A DNA stretch of 64,000 bases from Paucibacter sp. DJ2R-2 (lineage in GTDB: Bacteria; Pseudomonadota; Gammaproteobacteria; Burkholderiales; Burkholderiaceae_C), in NCBI RefSeq assembly GCF_025717675.1, contig NZ_JAJIRT010000002.1, forward strand, positions 62,001-126,000, in the 5' to 3' direction. This document shows positions 25,009 through 34,890 of this stretch, in pieces. Under the pieces are notes generated by a model. The model saw only the letters and a list, made by a program, of their open reading frames with translations, was not told where the DNA came from and ran no database searches. How positions within the stretch are numbered: position 1 is the first letter of the stretch; the number at the start of each line of letters is the position of its first letter. The translations under genes were made by a program, and so were the position numbers.

Positions 25009-28000
25009 GGTGCCACCTCCAACGCCGCCTGCGGCAGCTCGGCAAAGTTCTCGGGTGCGTACATGGCCTCGACCCGGGTGCCGGGCAGCTGGAAGCGGCC
25101 GGCATTGTTCAGGCGCACGGTGTACTCCAGCACATGCTTGCCGCGCGGCAGGCGCTCGAAGTAGGCGCGCCAGGCCTCGTGGCTGCGCTCCTCAAAGCTG
25201 GGGCGCACGCGTGCATCGTCGGCTGCCTCATTGCTACGACTGAGCTCGGCCACACGCTCGGCGCCCAGGATGGCGCCACCCGCCGGCAGCGGATCGGCCA
25301 GCACCACCCAGGCCATATCGCTGCCCGCCTCCAGCTCCAAACGCACGCGCAATACATCGCCACGACTCCAGCGCCCGGCCACCTTCTGCTCCACGGCCTG
25401 CACCGTGCGCTGCAGGCGGTAGCCCGCATTGGCCGCTTGCTTGAGCGGCACGGCAGCCAGCGATTGCACGGTCAGCCAGGGCTTGCCCGCGCCCTTGTGC
25501 TCCACGCTCAGGGTGCCGCTGTTCCAGGGCAGCAAGAGCTTGCCGCCCTCGGGCTGGCGCGTCCAATCCAGGGTTTGCAGCGGCGCCGGGCTCAGCGTTG
25601 CCTCGGTCTTGCCTGCGGGCTTGACGCCCTCAAAGCGAGCGGCGAACTTGTCCAGCGCCAGCACGCCCCAGAGATTGGCCGTGGTGCTGCTCCAGGCGCC
25701 GCGCTGCTGGCGGCCCAGGCTGCCCTGCAGCAGACGCGGCAGTTCCTCGGCCCAGCCGGCTTCATCCAGCACGGCCAGCATCAGGCGCGAGGCGTTGGCA
25801 TCGGCGTTGTCCATCAGCCACCACCAGGCATCGCTCTCTTCGGTGCTGAAACGCAGCACCGTGCCCTGGTAGCTCAGGCGGCTGCGCAGCAAGGCCTGGG
25901 CCTCGGCCAGGCGCTGGGCACGCTGCGGCGCCTGCGCCATGCGCTTGTGGATGTTGAGCCAGTCGATCACGGCGGCCGTCGGCCAGGCGCCCAAGGCCTT
26001 GGCGTTGACGGTGCTGAGCCCCGCGGGCGTGGCACGGCCGTAGCGCGACAAGGCCTCCAGCACCGCCAGGCGGCGCACATCGGCGTCGAGCTCGGCGCTG
26101 CGCGGCGACCAGCTGGGGCGGCTGATGCGTCCGTCGATATAGGCCGTCAGGCCTTGCAGCATCTTCTCGCGCAGGGCCACCGGGATGTCGCGCCCGGCCT
26201 CGTGTGAGGCAGCCAGCAGGTAGGCGGTCAAGCGCTCGCTGCCGCGCGGCGCCTCATCGGGGCGCGGCGGGAAGTAGTGGGCCAGACCATCGCGATCCAG
26301 GTAGGACGGCATGGCCGCCAGCACCGACTGCCACAGCGTCGCATCATGCAAACCCAGGGCCTTGGAGGTTTGCTGCTCCAGGCAGCTGTAAGGGTAGGTT
26401 TCGAAGAAGCGCCTCGGCCCGGGCAGATCGCCGGCCAGACGGCGCTGCAGCACCAGCTGCACACCGCCGCGCTTGGCGCCGGAGTCGGGCCAAGCGCCAG
26501 CGGGCGGCGCCACGGGCAGACTTATGCGGCCATCGAGCTGGCTCAGGCTGGCCTGCCAGACCTGCACCGGCACGGCGGGCAGCACCCGCTGGCTGACGCG
26601 CAGCTGGTCGCGCGCCAATGCAGGGCCGGGGCTGGCCGCGCCCTGCTCCGTCGCCGTGGCCTGCCACTGCAAGGCCTGCGCGCCCTCGGGCACCTTGATC
26701 GCCCAGCTCAGCTCACGCGCTTCACCGGCCGCCAGCTTCAAACTCTGGGCCGGCAGCTGCAGCACCGGCAGAGCAGGAGCGGCGCCATCCGCCGCCTGAG
26801 GCTGCGCCTGCAACTCGGCCCGCAGATTCATCGCCCGGCCGCTGCTGTTGCGCAGGGTCAGATTGGCCTGGAACTCATCGCCCTCGCGCACCAGCGGCGG
26901 CAGGCCGGACAACACTTGCAGATCCTGCGTCACCCGCACCGTGGCCTGACCCGTGCCGAACTGGTGGCTGCCCGAATCGGCCACGGCGACCAGGCGGAAG
27001 CTGGTCAGCGAATCGTTGAGCGGCACCTCGATCAGCGCTTCGCCGCGCGCATCGAGCTTGACCGTGCTGCGCCAGAGCAAAAGCGTGTCGAAGAGCTCAC
27101 GGGTGGGCGCGCGGCCCCCGCCGCCGCCGGCCGCCACCGCCTTGCGGCCGTAGTGGCGCCGGCCAATGATTTCGCTCTGCGCCGTGGCCGTGTCCACGCC
27201 CCAGCTGCGCTGCTGGATCATGGCGGGCAGCAGCTCCCAGCTGCTGTTGCCGCGCAGGGCCAACAGACCTTCGTCCACGGCGGCAAATGCCAGCTCGGCC
27301 CCGGGCACCGGGCGGCCATCTTGCATCACCTGCACACGGGTGCGTACGGTCTCGCGCACGCCGTACTGGCTGCGCTCCGGGCTGACCTTGACTTGCAGCT
27401 GATGCTCGGCCAGGCCCACTTGCACGGCGGCCACGCCGAGTTTGAAGGAGGGCTTGGCCAGGTCCACCATGGCCGTGGGCGCCGGGGTGTTGCGCCCCTC
27501 GCGCCAGGCGGCCCACCAATTGAGCGGCTCGCGCCAGCCCCAGCTGAAGAAGGAGTACCAAGGCACCTGCTGGATGCGCCCACGCAAGGCCAGCACACTG
27601 ACGTAGACATTGGGCGCCCAGGCGCGCTCGATCTTGAGCTCGAAGCTGGGGTCGCGGCCGCTCAGCTTGACGACGCGGCTGTCGATCACGCCCTCGCGCT
27701 CGATCGCCACCAGGGCCGTGGCCTCACGAAAGGGCATGCGCACCTGGAAACGTGCGGTCTGGCCCGGTTCATAACGCTTCTTCTCGGCGAGCACATCGAT
27801 GCGGTCGTCGTTGTCCTGGGCAAACCAGAGCTCACCCTCCTGGCTCATCCAGGCGCTGGCCGCGGCCTGGCTGGGCCGACCGTCGCTGTCCTTGGCACTG
27901 AGCACCAGCTCCACCTCGCCCGAGACATCGAGCTTGGCCTCGCAGGCCAAGAGGCCCTGGGCATCGCTGCTGCCGCTGCAGACCGTGCCCAGGTCCTTGA

Positions 28001-30980
28001 GTTCGGTGCGGTTGTCGTAGGCATAGAAGCCACCCACCATGCGCTTGCGGCTGCTGAGGGTCTGGCGCAGCTGCGCCTTGACCTCCAGGCGCTGGCCGGC
28101 CACCGGCTTGCCGGCCGTGTCCAGGGCCAGCGCGCTGAAGGCCAGGCTGCCGCGATTGTTGGACCAGCTGCGCGTGCGCAGCCCCAGCACCAGCTTGGAG
28201 GGCCACAACGCCACGGTCTGGTTGACGCTGCGCACCTCGCCGTTCGGGTCGCTGTAGCTGAGCTCGGCCAGCAGTTCGCTGGGCCGGCTCAGGGCCGGCA
28301 GGTTCTTGATGACGGCCTCGGCTGCGCCCTGGCGGTCGGTGACGGCGGGCTGCTTGTCCAGCACCAGGCGGGTGTCGCGCGCCGGGCCGGCGCCCTCCTC
28401 GCCCTCGCCTTCGTCCTGGAAACGCTCGGCTTCACCGAGGCCGCGCGGCGGCTCGAAGCTGAACTTCTCGTAGCCGGCAAAGTGCAGGCTGCGCGGGCGC
28501 AGCAAGGCGCTGAACTTGAGCGGCGCCTGGGCCATGGGGCCGCCGGCCTGGTAATTGAGCTGCGCGCCCAGGCGCAGCTCCTTGGGCGCCACCTGCACCG
28601 CCTTGGGCGCGCTCAAGGTGGCGCTGATCAGGGGCACGCGGAACTCTTCGACATGGAAGCTGCCCGTCGTCCAGCTGGCTGCCTGGCCCTCGCGAACCAG
28701 TTCGATGCTGTAGCTGCCCAACTTGGCGCCCGCTGGAATCTGCCACTGCGAGCTGGCGCTGCGCGGGCTGTGCCAAGTGATCGGAATCTCCACTTCGCTG
28801 CCGCTGCCCTGATGGGTCAGCTTGAGCTTGGTGGGCAGCTGCTCGGGCGCCGCCAGCTTCAGGCCCTGACGGGTCTCCAGGCGGAAGAAATGCTTCATGG
28901 ACACGGTCTCGCCGGCGCGCAGCAGGCTGCGGTCCAGCACCGTGTGGGCACGCACCTCGGCGCCGCCGGCGCCGTACAGCGTCGGCAGATTGAAGCGCCA
29001 GGGCTCGATGCCGCGGTTCCAGTTGCTGAAGACAAAGGCCATGTCGGTGGCACCGCCGGCCACATCGGCCTTGTGAGCGGTGACGAAGAAGCCGCGCTCG
29101 GCGACACAGCGCCTGTCGTCCCAGCTCGGGGGCTCTAGGGCCTGCTGCACCAGGGCGCGACCCTGGGCATCGGTGCGGCCGCCCCAGAGCGGCTTGCCGG
29201 CGCAGTCATGCACCACCACCTCGGCATCGGCCACAGGAAGGCCGCGGTCCAGGCTGGTCACCCAGACCAGGCTGTTCTCACGCGACCATTTGAAATGCAC
29301 ACCGAGGTTGGTGACCAACACGCCGGTGCGCACAAACATCGGCGCGGTCTTGTCCAGCAATGCCTGGCCCAGACGCGGCGAGCGCAGTTCCACCACGTGA
29401 TAACCCGGCTCGGCCAAGGGCAGGCCGATGACCTCAAAAGGCCGTGGCTCAGCGCCCTGAGGCGGGGTGGCCGGCGGCGGCAGCTTGAGGCTGCGGGCCT
29501 CCGGGTCTTTGTCCAGCAAAGACAGCTCTCGCGTGCCGACCTGGCGCATCTGCTTGCGAAAGATCGCCTGACCACGCGAATCGGTGTCGGCGACCGATTC
29601 GTACCACTGGCTCTCCGGCAGGCCGGCCTCTCGGGCATTGAACACGCTCTCGTGATAACGCCGTACCCGCGCGTACCAGGCCAGCACATCGGCGGCGCTG
29701 CTCAGGCGCTTGACGCGGATCTCGCCGGGAGTGGCCGGCGCTGCGGCGGCGCTCGCGGAAGCACCGGCGGCACCCCAATCGCTCTGCACATGGCGCATGG
29801 TGATGGGAAGCAGGGACGGCTCCTTGCCGCCCGCCTCACGCTCGATCACGCCAAAGGGCGCGGCGGCAAACTTGGCCAGCGGCGGCGAAGCGCCCGTGGC
29901 CACCTTGAGAGGAAAGCTCGCAGCGTTGGCCAAGGCGCGGCCGCTGTTGTCCTTGAGCCCGGCCGGCATCTGCAGGGTGAACTGCGCGTTCTCGGCCAGG
30001 GGATAAGGAAACTCCAGCATGGAGAGCTCGGCCGTGTCCTCGCCCTTGGGCTTGAGCGGTTTGAGAAGCTGGCCCGAGGCGGATTTCAAAGTCAGTTGCA
30101 GCGCCTGTTCGCGGGCCACAGGGGCGCTGAACAAGACCCGCATCGGCCGCACCGGCATGCAGGGCACGTTGGCGCGCTCGCGCTCGCAGGAAAACTCGGC
30201 GCTGAAGGGGCGGCGCACGTGATAGGCGTGCGTTTCGGTGTCGCGCCGCGCCTGGACGGGTTTGTCACCCTCGGCCTTGGACCAGATCAGGCGCATCTTG
30301 GAGTCTTGCGGCAGGGGCCGTTGGCAGTGCAGCAGCCAGTGGCTGCCCGGCAGCTTGGCCGCGGCCTGGCTGCGGCCGTGCGACTTGAGCACCGCGGCCA
30401 GCGCTTCGCCCTGCACGAGCTGCACAGGAATGCGTTCTCCGAGGCCATCGACCTCGCACCAGGCCCGCTGACGCAGCTGCGCCTCGCTGAGGGCGCCGTT
30501 GAAGCGAAGCAGGAAATGCTGGTCTTCCTCGATCTCGCTGCCCGGCCAGGGCTGCACCTGCTGCAAGCGCACCGGCCCGGTCTGGAAGCTGAAACTCTGC
30601 GGCCCGGAGATGGGCCCGCCCAAGGGCTTGAAGCTCTCCAGCAGTTGAACCTCGCAGCGCTGCTTGGGCCCCAAGGCCGGGCCGCTGGCCTGCCAGACCC
30701 ATTCCCGCGCGCTGTTCCAGCGGCCGTCTTCGGTGCTGAGGGTCTTGCCGCCACAGCTCAGGCTCACGGGCGCGGGCAAGCGCGGGTCGCCCGCAGGCAC
30801 CACCGCTTCGGAAAAGCTCAGGCGCAACTGCCGAAACTCCGGCACCTCGCCGCTCGGCGACACCGTGACCGTGGCTGCCTGCGCCAGCGGTGCCCACAGC
30901 GCCAGGCCGAGGGCCAGCCCGAAGCCGAGTTGATGTGTGGCAAACCTGCGCTGCGTGGACGCGCTCGCGTTCTTCGTCAT
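25005..30980 (-). CDS. Bacterial alpha-2-macroglobulin family protein (YfhM-like, large)
   Basis: A 1991-residue exported protein. A signal peptide (LGFGLALGLALWAPLAQA-A) is followed by MG-type beta domains. The bait region lies after FDTLLLWRSTVKLDARGEAL and the thioester motif C1533-L-E-Q sits in TYPYSCLEQQTSKALG, within a helical thioester domain. Such proteins trap foreign proteases in the periplasm and tether them covalently. YfhM of E. coli is a lipoprotein, but this one has no lipobox cysteine after its signal peptide, so it should be soluble in the periplasm or differently anchored. The ATG at 30980 follows a GGGAGGGTGGGGA ribosome-binding stretch. It precedes pbpC with a 4-bp overlap. 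Confidence 0.92.
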   Translation of the reverse strand: MTKNASASTQRRFATHQLGFGLALGLALWAPLAQAATVTVSPSGEVPEFRQLRLSFSEAVVPAGDPRLPAPVSLSCGGKTLSTEDGRWNSAREWVWQASGPALGPKQRCEVQLLESFKPLGGPISGPQSFSFQTGPVRLQQVQPWPGSEIEEDQHFLLRFNGALSEAQLRQRAWCEVDGLGERIPVQLVQGEALAAVLKSHGRSQAAAKLPGSHWLLHCQRPLPQDSKMRLIWSKAEGDKPVQARRDTETHAYHVRRPFSAEFSCERERANVPCMPVRPMRVLFSAPVAREQALQLTLKSASGQLLKPLKPKGEDTAELSMLEFPYPLAENAQFTLQMPAGLKDNSGRALANAASFPLKVATGASPPLAKFAAAPFGVIEREAGGKEPSLLPITMRHVQSDWGAAGASASAAAAPATPGEIRVKRLSSAADVLAWYARVRRYHESVFNAREAGLPESQWYESVADTDSRGQAIFRKQMRQVGTRELSLLDKDPEARSLKLPPPATPPQGAEPRPFEVIGLPLAEPGYHVVELRSPRLGQALLDKTAPMFVRTGVLVTNLGVHFKWSRENSLVWVTSLDRGLPVADAEVVVHDCAGKPLWGGRTDAQGRALVQQALEPPSWDDRRCVAERGFFVTAHKADVAGGATDMAFVFSNWNRGIEPWRFNLPTLYGAGGAEVRAHTVLDRSLLRAGETVSMKHFFRLETRQGLKLAAPEQLPTKLKLTHQGSGSEVEIPITWHSPRSASSQWQIPAGAKLGSYSIELVREGQAASWTTGSFHVEEFRVPLISATLSAPKAVQVAPKELRLGAQLNYQAGGPMAQAPLKFSALLRPRSLHFAGYEKFSFEPPRGLGEAERFQDEGEGEEGAGPARDTRLVLDKQPAVTDRQGAAEAVIKNLPALSRPSELLAELSYSDPNGEVRSVNQTVALWPSKLVLGLRTRSWSNNRGSLAFSALALDTAGKPVAGQRLEVKAQLRQTLSSRKRMVGGFYAYDNRTELKDLGTVCSGSSDAQGLLACEAKLDVSGEVELVLSAKDSDGRPSQAAASAWMSQEGELWFAQDNDDRIDVLAEKKRYEPGQTARFQVRMPFREATALVAIEREGVIDSRVVKLSGRDPSFELKIERAWAPNVYVSVLALRGRIQQVPWYSFFSWGWREPLNWWAAWREGRNTPAPTAMVDLAKPSFKLGVAAVQVGLAEHQLQVKVSPERSQYGVRETVRTRVQVMQDGRPVPGAELAFAAVDEGLLALRGNSSWELLPAMIQQRSWGVDTATAQSEIIGRRHYGRKAVAAGGGGGRAPTRELFDTLLLWRSTVKLDARGEALIEVPLNDSLTSFRLVAVADSGSHQFGTGQATVRVTQDLQVLSGLPPLVREGDEFQANLTLRNSSGRAMNLRAELQAQPQAADGAAPALPVLQLPAQSLKLAAGEARELSWAIKVPEGAQALQWQATATEQGAASPGPALARDQLRVSQRVLPAVPVQVWQASLSQLDGRISLPVAPPAGAWPDSGAKRGGVQLVLQRRLAGDLPGPRRFFETYPYSCLEQQTSKALGLHDATLWQSVLAAMPSYLDRDGLAHYFPPRPDEAPRGSERLTAYLLAASHEAGRDIPVALREKMLQGLTAYIDGRISRPSWSPRSAELDADVRRLAVLEALSRYGRATPAGLSTVNAKALGAWPTAAVIDWLNIHKRMAQAPQRAQRLAEAQALLRSRLSYQGTVLRFSTEESDAWWWLMDNADANASRLMLAVLDEAGWAEELPRLLQGSLGRQQRGAWSSTTANLWGVLALDKFAARFEGVKPAGKTEATLSPAPLQTLDWTRQPEGGKLLLPWNSGTLSVEHKGAGKPWLTVQSLAAVPLKQAANAGYRLQRTVQAVEQKVAGRWSRGDVLRVRLELEAGSDMAWVVLADPLPAGGAILGAERVAELSRSNEAADDARVRPSFEERSHEAWRAYFERLPRGKHVLEYTVRLNNAGRFQLPGTRVEAMYAPENFAELPQAALEVAP

Positions 30981-31222
30981 TCCCCACCCTCCCAGGTGAT
31001 CGATCGTGGCGGCGCTCAGTCTAGCCGCAGCACAGCGGCCTGCCGGATCGGTCCGATAGCGCACAGACCCTGCAGCGCGCCGGCACTACCGTGAGGCGGA
31101 ATTTCAAACTTCAGGGCTCTGCATGAACACGACTGCGCCGCTGCGCTCGGCCTGCCCCAGCGCGACAAGGCGAACCCTTACGCAACAGCGAACGAGGGGC
31201 GGTCGCGCCATGTCACCCTGAT

Positions 31223-32383
31223 ATGGATGCAAGCAAACCGCCCGCCCCGGCGGAGACTCAGCCGAGCGTCAGCGACACGGACCTGGCGATGCTGCGGCCC
31301 GATCTGGCGCTGGAGGCAGGCTCGGCCGACAGCTGGGCGCTGAGCGGCCACTGGACCCTGGCCGGCTTGGGCCTGCGCTTGCCGACCCAGGCCCTGCCCG
31401 AAGCCAGCAGCCCGGCGCGCGTGCTCGATGCCACCGCCCTGCGTGCCCTGGACTCGGCCGGTGCCTGGGTACTACGCGCTTGGTTGGGCAGCGCAAAGCC
31501 CGCCTTGCAGGGCTGGCAGCCACAAGCCTTGGCCTTGATGAAAGAAGTCCTGGCGCGCGAAGAAGCGCAGCTCGCCAGCCCAACTCCCGGCAGCCGGCTG
31601 CAGCGCGTGGGCAAGGCCGCGGTCGCCATGGGCCAGCAGGCACAGGCCTTCCTGCACTTTGTCGGTGAGCTCAGCCACGCGGCCTGCCGTGCCCTGCCCC
31701 ATCGGCGGCTCTGGCGCCTGCGCGCCATCGGCCATGAAGTCGAGATTGGCGGCTACGACGCCCTGCCCATCATCGGCCTGACCTCCTTTCTGCTCGGTGT
31801 GGTCGTGGCCTACCAGGGCGCCGATCAGCTGCGGCATTACGGCGCCAGCGTCTTTGTCGTCGAGCTGGTCGGCTACGCCATGCTGCGCGAATTCGCGCCG
31901 CTGATCAGCGCCATCATCATTGCCGGGCGCTCCGGCTCCGCCTATGCCGCGCAGATCGGCACCATGGTGGTGGCCGAAGAGGTCGATGCCCTGCGCACCC
32001 TGGGCATCGACCCCCTGCAGCGCCTGGTGCTGCCCAAGATCCTCGCCCTGAGCCTGGCCCTCCCCTTGCTGACCGTGTTTGCAGATATCACCGGCGTGTT
32101 CGGCGGCATGGTCATGGCGCGCTGGCGACTGGACATCGGTTACGGCGAGTTCGCTGAACGGTTCAGCCGAGTGATGCAGGGCTCAGCCCTGCTGCTGGGC
32201 CTGGGCAAGTCCCTGGTCTTTGCCCTGATCATTGCCGCGATCGGCTGCTTCCAAGGCTTTCGCACCCAGGGCAGCGCCGACAGTGTGGGGCGGCAAACCA
32301 CGCTGGCCGTGGTCCAGGCGATCTTCCTGGTCATCGTCGCCGATGCCTTGTTCTCGGTGGTCTTCAATATGCTGGAGCTGTGA
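31223..32383 (+). CDS. MlaE-family ABC transporter permease with N-terminal STAS-like domain
   Basis: A 386-residue permease of an Mce-type lipid transporter. Residues 1-120 resemble a STAS-like domain (DSWALSGHWTLAGLGLRL...LDATALRALDSAGAWVLRAW). The MlaE domain follows with GLTSFLLGVVVAYQGADQLR, FVVELVGYAMLREFAPLISA and the conserved EEVDALRTLGIDPLQRLVLPK. Fusion of the STAS part (MlaB-like) with MlaE is known in this group. It heads a four-gene operon (permease, ATPase, MCE protein, lipoprotein) with overlaps or gaps of only a few bases, for moving phospholipid or other lipids between envelope membranes. Confidence 0.9.
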   Translation: MDASKPPAPAETQPSVSDTDLAMLRPDLALEAGSADSWALSGHWTLAGLGLRLPTQALPEASSPARVLDATALRALDSAGAWVLRAWLGSAKPALQGWQPQALALMKEVLAREEAQLASPTPGSRLQRVGKAAVAMGQQAQAFLHFVGELSHAACRALPHRRLWRLRAIGHEVEIGGYDALPIIGLTSFLLGVVVAYQGADQLRHYGASVFVVELVGYAMLREFAPLISAIIIAGRSGSAYAAQIGTMVVAEEVDALRTLGIDPLQRLVLPKILALSLALPLLTVFADITGVFGGMVMARWRLDIGYGEFAERFSRVMQGSALLLGLGKSLVFALIIAAIGCFQGFRTQGSADSVGRQTTLAVVQAIFLVIVADALFSVVFNMLEL

Positions 32384-33198
32384 TGATGACGACGGCCGCC
32401 GCTGACGCCCCCGTGATCGAACTCAAGCAGATCAGCACCCGCTTCGGCAGCCACAGCGTGCACGAGGGCCTGGACCTGAGCGTGCGGCGCGGCGAGGTCC
32501 TCGGCCTGGCCGGGGGCAGCGGCTCCGGCAAGTCCGTGCTGCTGCGCGAGATGATCGGCCTGCAGCAGCCCAGCGCAGGACAGGTGCGGGTGTTCGGCCA
32601 GGAGCTCGCCGGCCTCGATGCGGCGCAAGGCCTGGCCTTGCGCAAACGCTGGGGCATGATGTTCCAGCGCGGTGGGCTCTTCGGCGCGCTGACGGTGCAA
32701 GAGAACGTGGCCCTGCCCTTGCTGGAGCACTCGGCGCTCGAGCCCGCGCTGATAGCCCGCATCGCCAGCTGGAAACTTGCACTGACCGGCCTGCCGGCCG
32801 ACGCCGGAGCGAAGCGGCCGAGCGAGCTCAGCGGCGGCATGCTCAAGCGCGCCGCGCTGGCCCGCGCCATCGCCCTGGACCCCGAGCTGCTCTTCCTCGA
32901 CGAGCCAACCTCCGGCCTGGACCCGGAAAGCGCCAGCGGCGTGAACGACTTGATCCTGCGCACCCAGGCCTTGTTCGGCCCGACCGTGGTCATCGTCAGC
33001 CACGATCTGGACCTGCTCTGGCAGGTCTGCGACCGGGTGGCCGTGCTCGGCGAGGGCCGGGTGCTGGCCCTGGGCAGCATGGACGAGCTTTCCAAGAGCC
33101 CCTTACCCATCGTCGCGGCCTATTTCGACGACCGGCGCTCAGACGCTCAGAACGCGGCCGCGCAGAAGAACTCGGCCACGTCCGAGGAGGCCCCATGA
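32383..33198 (+). CDS. ABC transporter ATP-binding protein, Mla/Mce type
   Basis: A 271-residue cytoplasmic ATPase. Walker A is GGSGSGKSVLL, the signature is ELSGGMLKRAALARAIALD and Walker B is LLFLDEPTSG, followed by VIVSHDLDLLW. The signature and GLDPESASGVNDLI are typical of MlaF-like ATPases. The ATG at 32383 overlaps the permease stop (TGATG); a GTG one codon earlier is possible. It powers the MlaE-type permease encoded just upstream. Confidence 0.9.
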   Translation: MMTTAAADAPVIELKQISTRFGSHSVHEGLDLSVRRGEVLGLAGGSGSGKSVLLREMIGLQQPSAGQVRVFGQELAGLDAAQGLALRKRWGMMFQRGGLFGALTVQENVALPLLEHSALEPALIARIASWKLALTGLPADAGAKRPSELSGGMLKRAALARAIALDPELLFLDEPTSGLDPESASGVNDLILRTQALFGPTVVIVSHDLDLLWQVCDRVAVLGEGRVLALGSMDELSKSPLPIVAAYFDDRRSDAQNAAAQKNSATSEEAP

Positions 33199-33207
33199 AG
33201 CGCCGCC

Positions 33208-34143
33208 ATGGATGACAAGCTCAACTACGCACGCGTCGGTGCCTTCGTGCTGCTGCTGGGCGCGCTGCTGGTGGCCGGCGTGCTGTGGCTGGCCTCGGGC
33301 CTGGGCACGCGCGAGAAGATGGATCCCTACCAGGCGGTGATCGCGGAATCTGTGGCCGGCCTCAGCATCGACGCGCCGGTCAAATATCTGGGCGTGGACG
33401 TGGGCAAGGTCGATCGCATCGGCATCGACCCGCACAACTCGGAGCTGGTGCGCCTGCACTTCCTGGTCCACCATGGCACGCCGGTCAAGCGCGACAGCGT
33501 GGCCGTGCTGAAGACCCAGGGCCTGACCGGCATCGCCTACGTCGAACTCAGCGGCGGCAGCGCCGCTTCACCGGCATTGCGCGCCGGCGCCGACGGCCTG
33601 GCGCCCATGATCCCTTTCAAGCCCTCGCTGAGCGCGCGCTTGGAGAATGTGCTGAGCTCGGTGCTGAACAATGTCGACCGCGTGTCGAACAATCTCAACG
33701 CACTGTTCGATGCCGAGAACCGGGCGGCACTGAAGTCGACCCTGGTCGATGTCGCCGCGCTGGCGCACACGCTGGCCAGCCAGCAGGCGGTGATCAAGGC
33801 GGCGCTGGCCGATGCCGCGCGCACGGCGGCGCTGACGGCCCGCGCTGGCGAGCAGCTGCAGCCGGTGCTCAGCCGCATCGCCAGCAGCGCGCAAGCCGTC
33901 GAACGCATGGCCGAGCTGGCCGCTTCGGCCAGCGCCCGCGCCGGCGAGACGGCCGAGGCCGCCACCCTAGGTTTACGCCAGATCGACGGGCAGACCTTGC
34001 CCGAGCTGGCCCGGCTGATGGCGGAGCTGCAGCAGCTGGCCGGCGCCCTGCGCCAGCTCAGCGAGCAGACCGCCGTCAGCCCCAACAGCCTGCTGATGGG
34101 CAAGCCCAAACCACAGCCGGGCCCGGGAGAACAGGCACCGTGA
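33208..34143 (+). CDS. MlaD/MCE-domain lipid-binding protein
   Basis: A 311-residue protein with one N-terminal membrane helix (VGAFVLLLGALLVAGVLWL), one MCE domain (YQAVIAESVAGLSIDAPVKY...KTQGLTGIAYVELSGG) and a long C-terminal Ala-rich helical region (about residues 150-290) that is likely to form a coiled-coil barrel or needle. It is the periplasmic lipid carrier of the transporter. Starts at ATG 33208, 9 bp after the ATPase stop. Its stop overlaps the GTG of the lipoprotein gene. Confidence 0.9.
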   Translation: MDDKLNYARVGAFVLLLGALLVAGVLWLASGLGTREKMDPYQAVIAESVAGLSIDAPVKYLGVDVGKVDRIGIDPHNSELVRLHFLVHHGTPVKRDSVAVLKTQGLTGIAYVELSGGSAASPALRAGADGLAPMIPFKPSLSARLENVLSSVLNNVDRVSNNLNALFDAENRAALKSTLVDVAALAHTLASQQAVIKAALADAARTAALTARAGEQLQPVLSRIASSAQAVERMAELAASASARAGETAEAATLGLRQIDGQTLPELARLMAELQQLAGALRQLSEQTAVSPNSLLMGKPKPQPGPGEQAP

Positions 34144-34868
34144 ATACACAGCAGCGCAAGTTCGAGAACAGCTTGGCCGCGGTCGAGACGGCAGGGAGAC
34201 TGTGGCGGCCTCGCTGCGGCCTATGGGCCTTGCTCGCCACCGCATCCCTCCTCTTGCCAGCCTGCTCCGGCAGCCTGCTGCCCAAGCCAGATCCACTGCC
34301 GGCACGCTTCAGCCTGGACGGCGGTTCAGCGGCGGCCACCGCCCACAGAGCCGCCCCGGGCGCCGCGGACCTCACGGTCGACCTGCCGCGCGCCGCACCT
34401 GGCTACGACAGCACGCGCATGCTCTATCTGCGCCGACCGCTGGAGCTGGAGGCGTTCTCCTTCCATGAATGGGTGGCGCCGCCCGCTCAGATGCTGAGCC
34501 CTTTGCTGCTGCGCGCCTTGCAGCAAGGCGGCAGCTTTCGCATCGTGCTGGCCGCCGCGGCGGCCGCGCCGACCCGCTGGCGGCTGCAGACCGAACTGCT
34601 GCGCTTGCACCAGGATTTCACCCAGCGGCCCAGCCGGGTCCGCCTGAGCGTGCGCGTGCTGCTGCTGGACGGCACCACGCGCCAAGCCCTGGCCCAGCGT
34701 GAATTCGACATCGTGGTGCCAGCCGCCCGCGACGACCCGGTGGCCGGCGCTGTCGCAGCGCAAGCCGCCACGCAGCAGTGGCTGGAGGCCGTCACAGCCT
34801 TCTGCAGCGAGCAGATCCTGTTGCAGGCGCAGATCGAGCCGACACCGGTGAGACGCGGCGAGCCATGA
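34140..34868 (+). CDS. ABC-type transport auxiliary lipoprotein (PqiC-like)
   Basis: A 242-residue lipoprotein. A positively charged start is followed by LLATASLLLPACSG, whose C lies at a plausible lipobox. The mature part contains LTVDLPRAAPGYDSTRMLYL and FHEWVAPPAQMLSPLLLRAL, a pattern typical of the auxiliary component (PF03886-like) that receives substrate at the outer membrane for MCE systems. The GTG at 34140 overlaps the MCE stop (GTGA), giving the longest plausible signal peptide. It is the last gene of the operon. A weak inverted repeat (34872-34903) lies between it and the convergent MerR gene. Confidence 0.82.
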   Translation: MNTQQRKFENSLAAVETAGRLWRPRCGLWALLATASLLLPACSGSLLPKPDPLPARFSLDGGSAAATAHRAAPGAADLTVDLPRAAPGYDSTRMLYLRRPLELEAFSFHEWVAPPAQMLSPLLLRALQQGGSFRIVLAAAAAAPTRWRLQTELLRLHQDFTQRPSRVRLSVRVLLLDGTTRQALAQREFDIVVPAARDDPVAGAVAAQAATQQWLEAVTAFCSEQILLQAQIEPTPVRRGEP

Positions 34869-34890
34869 GCAGGCTCAAGCCGCAAGCGCC

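Noticed and set aside
26277-31094. Two very long plus-strand open frames (953 and 628 codons) opposite the alpha-2-macroglobulin gene
   Set aside because: They are the complement of a strongly coding minus-strand gene with signal peptide, thioester and family features. In GC-rich genomes the antisense frame often stays open, and these translations are rich in Gly, Ala, His and Arg with no domains.
33285-34139. Upstream extension of the auxiliary lipoprotein frame through the MCE gene
   Set aside because: The extension is out of frame with the MCE gene and Arg/Gly-rich; the GTG at 34140 gives a proper lipoprotein signal and a GTGA overlap.
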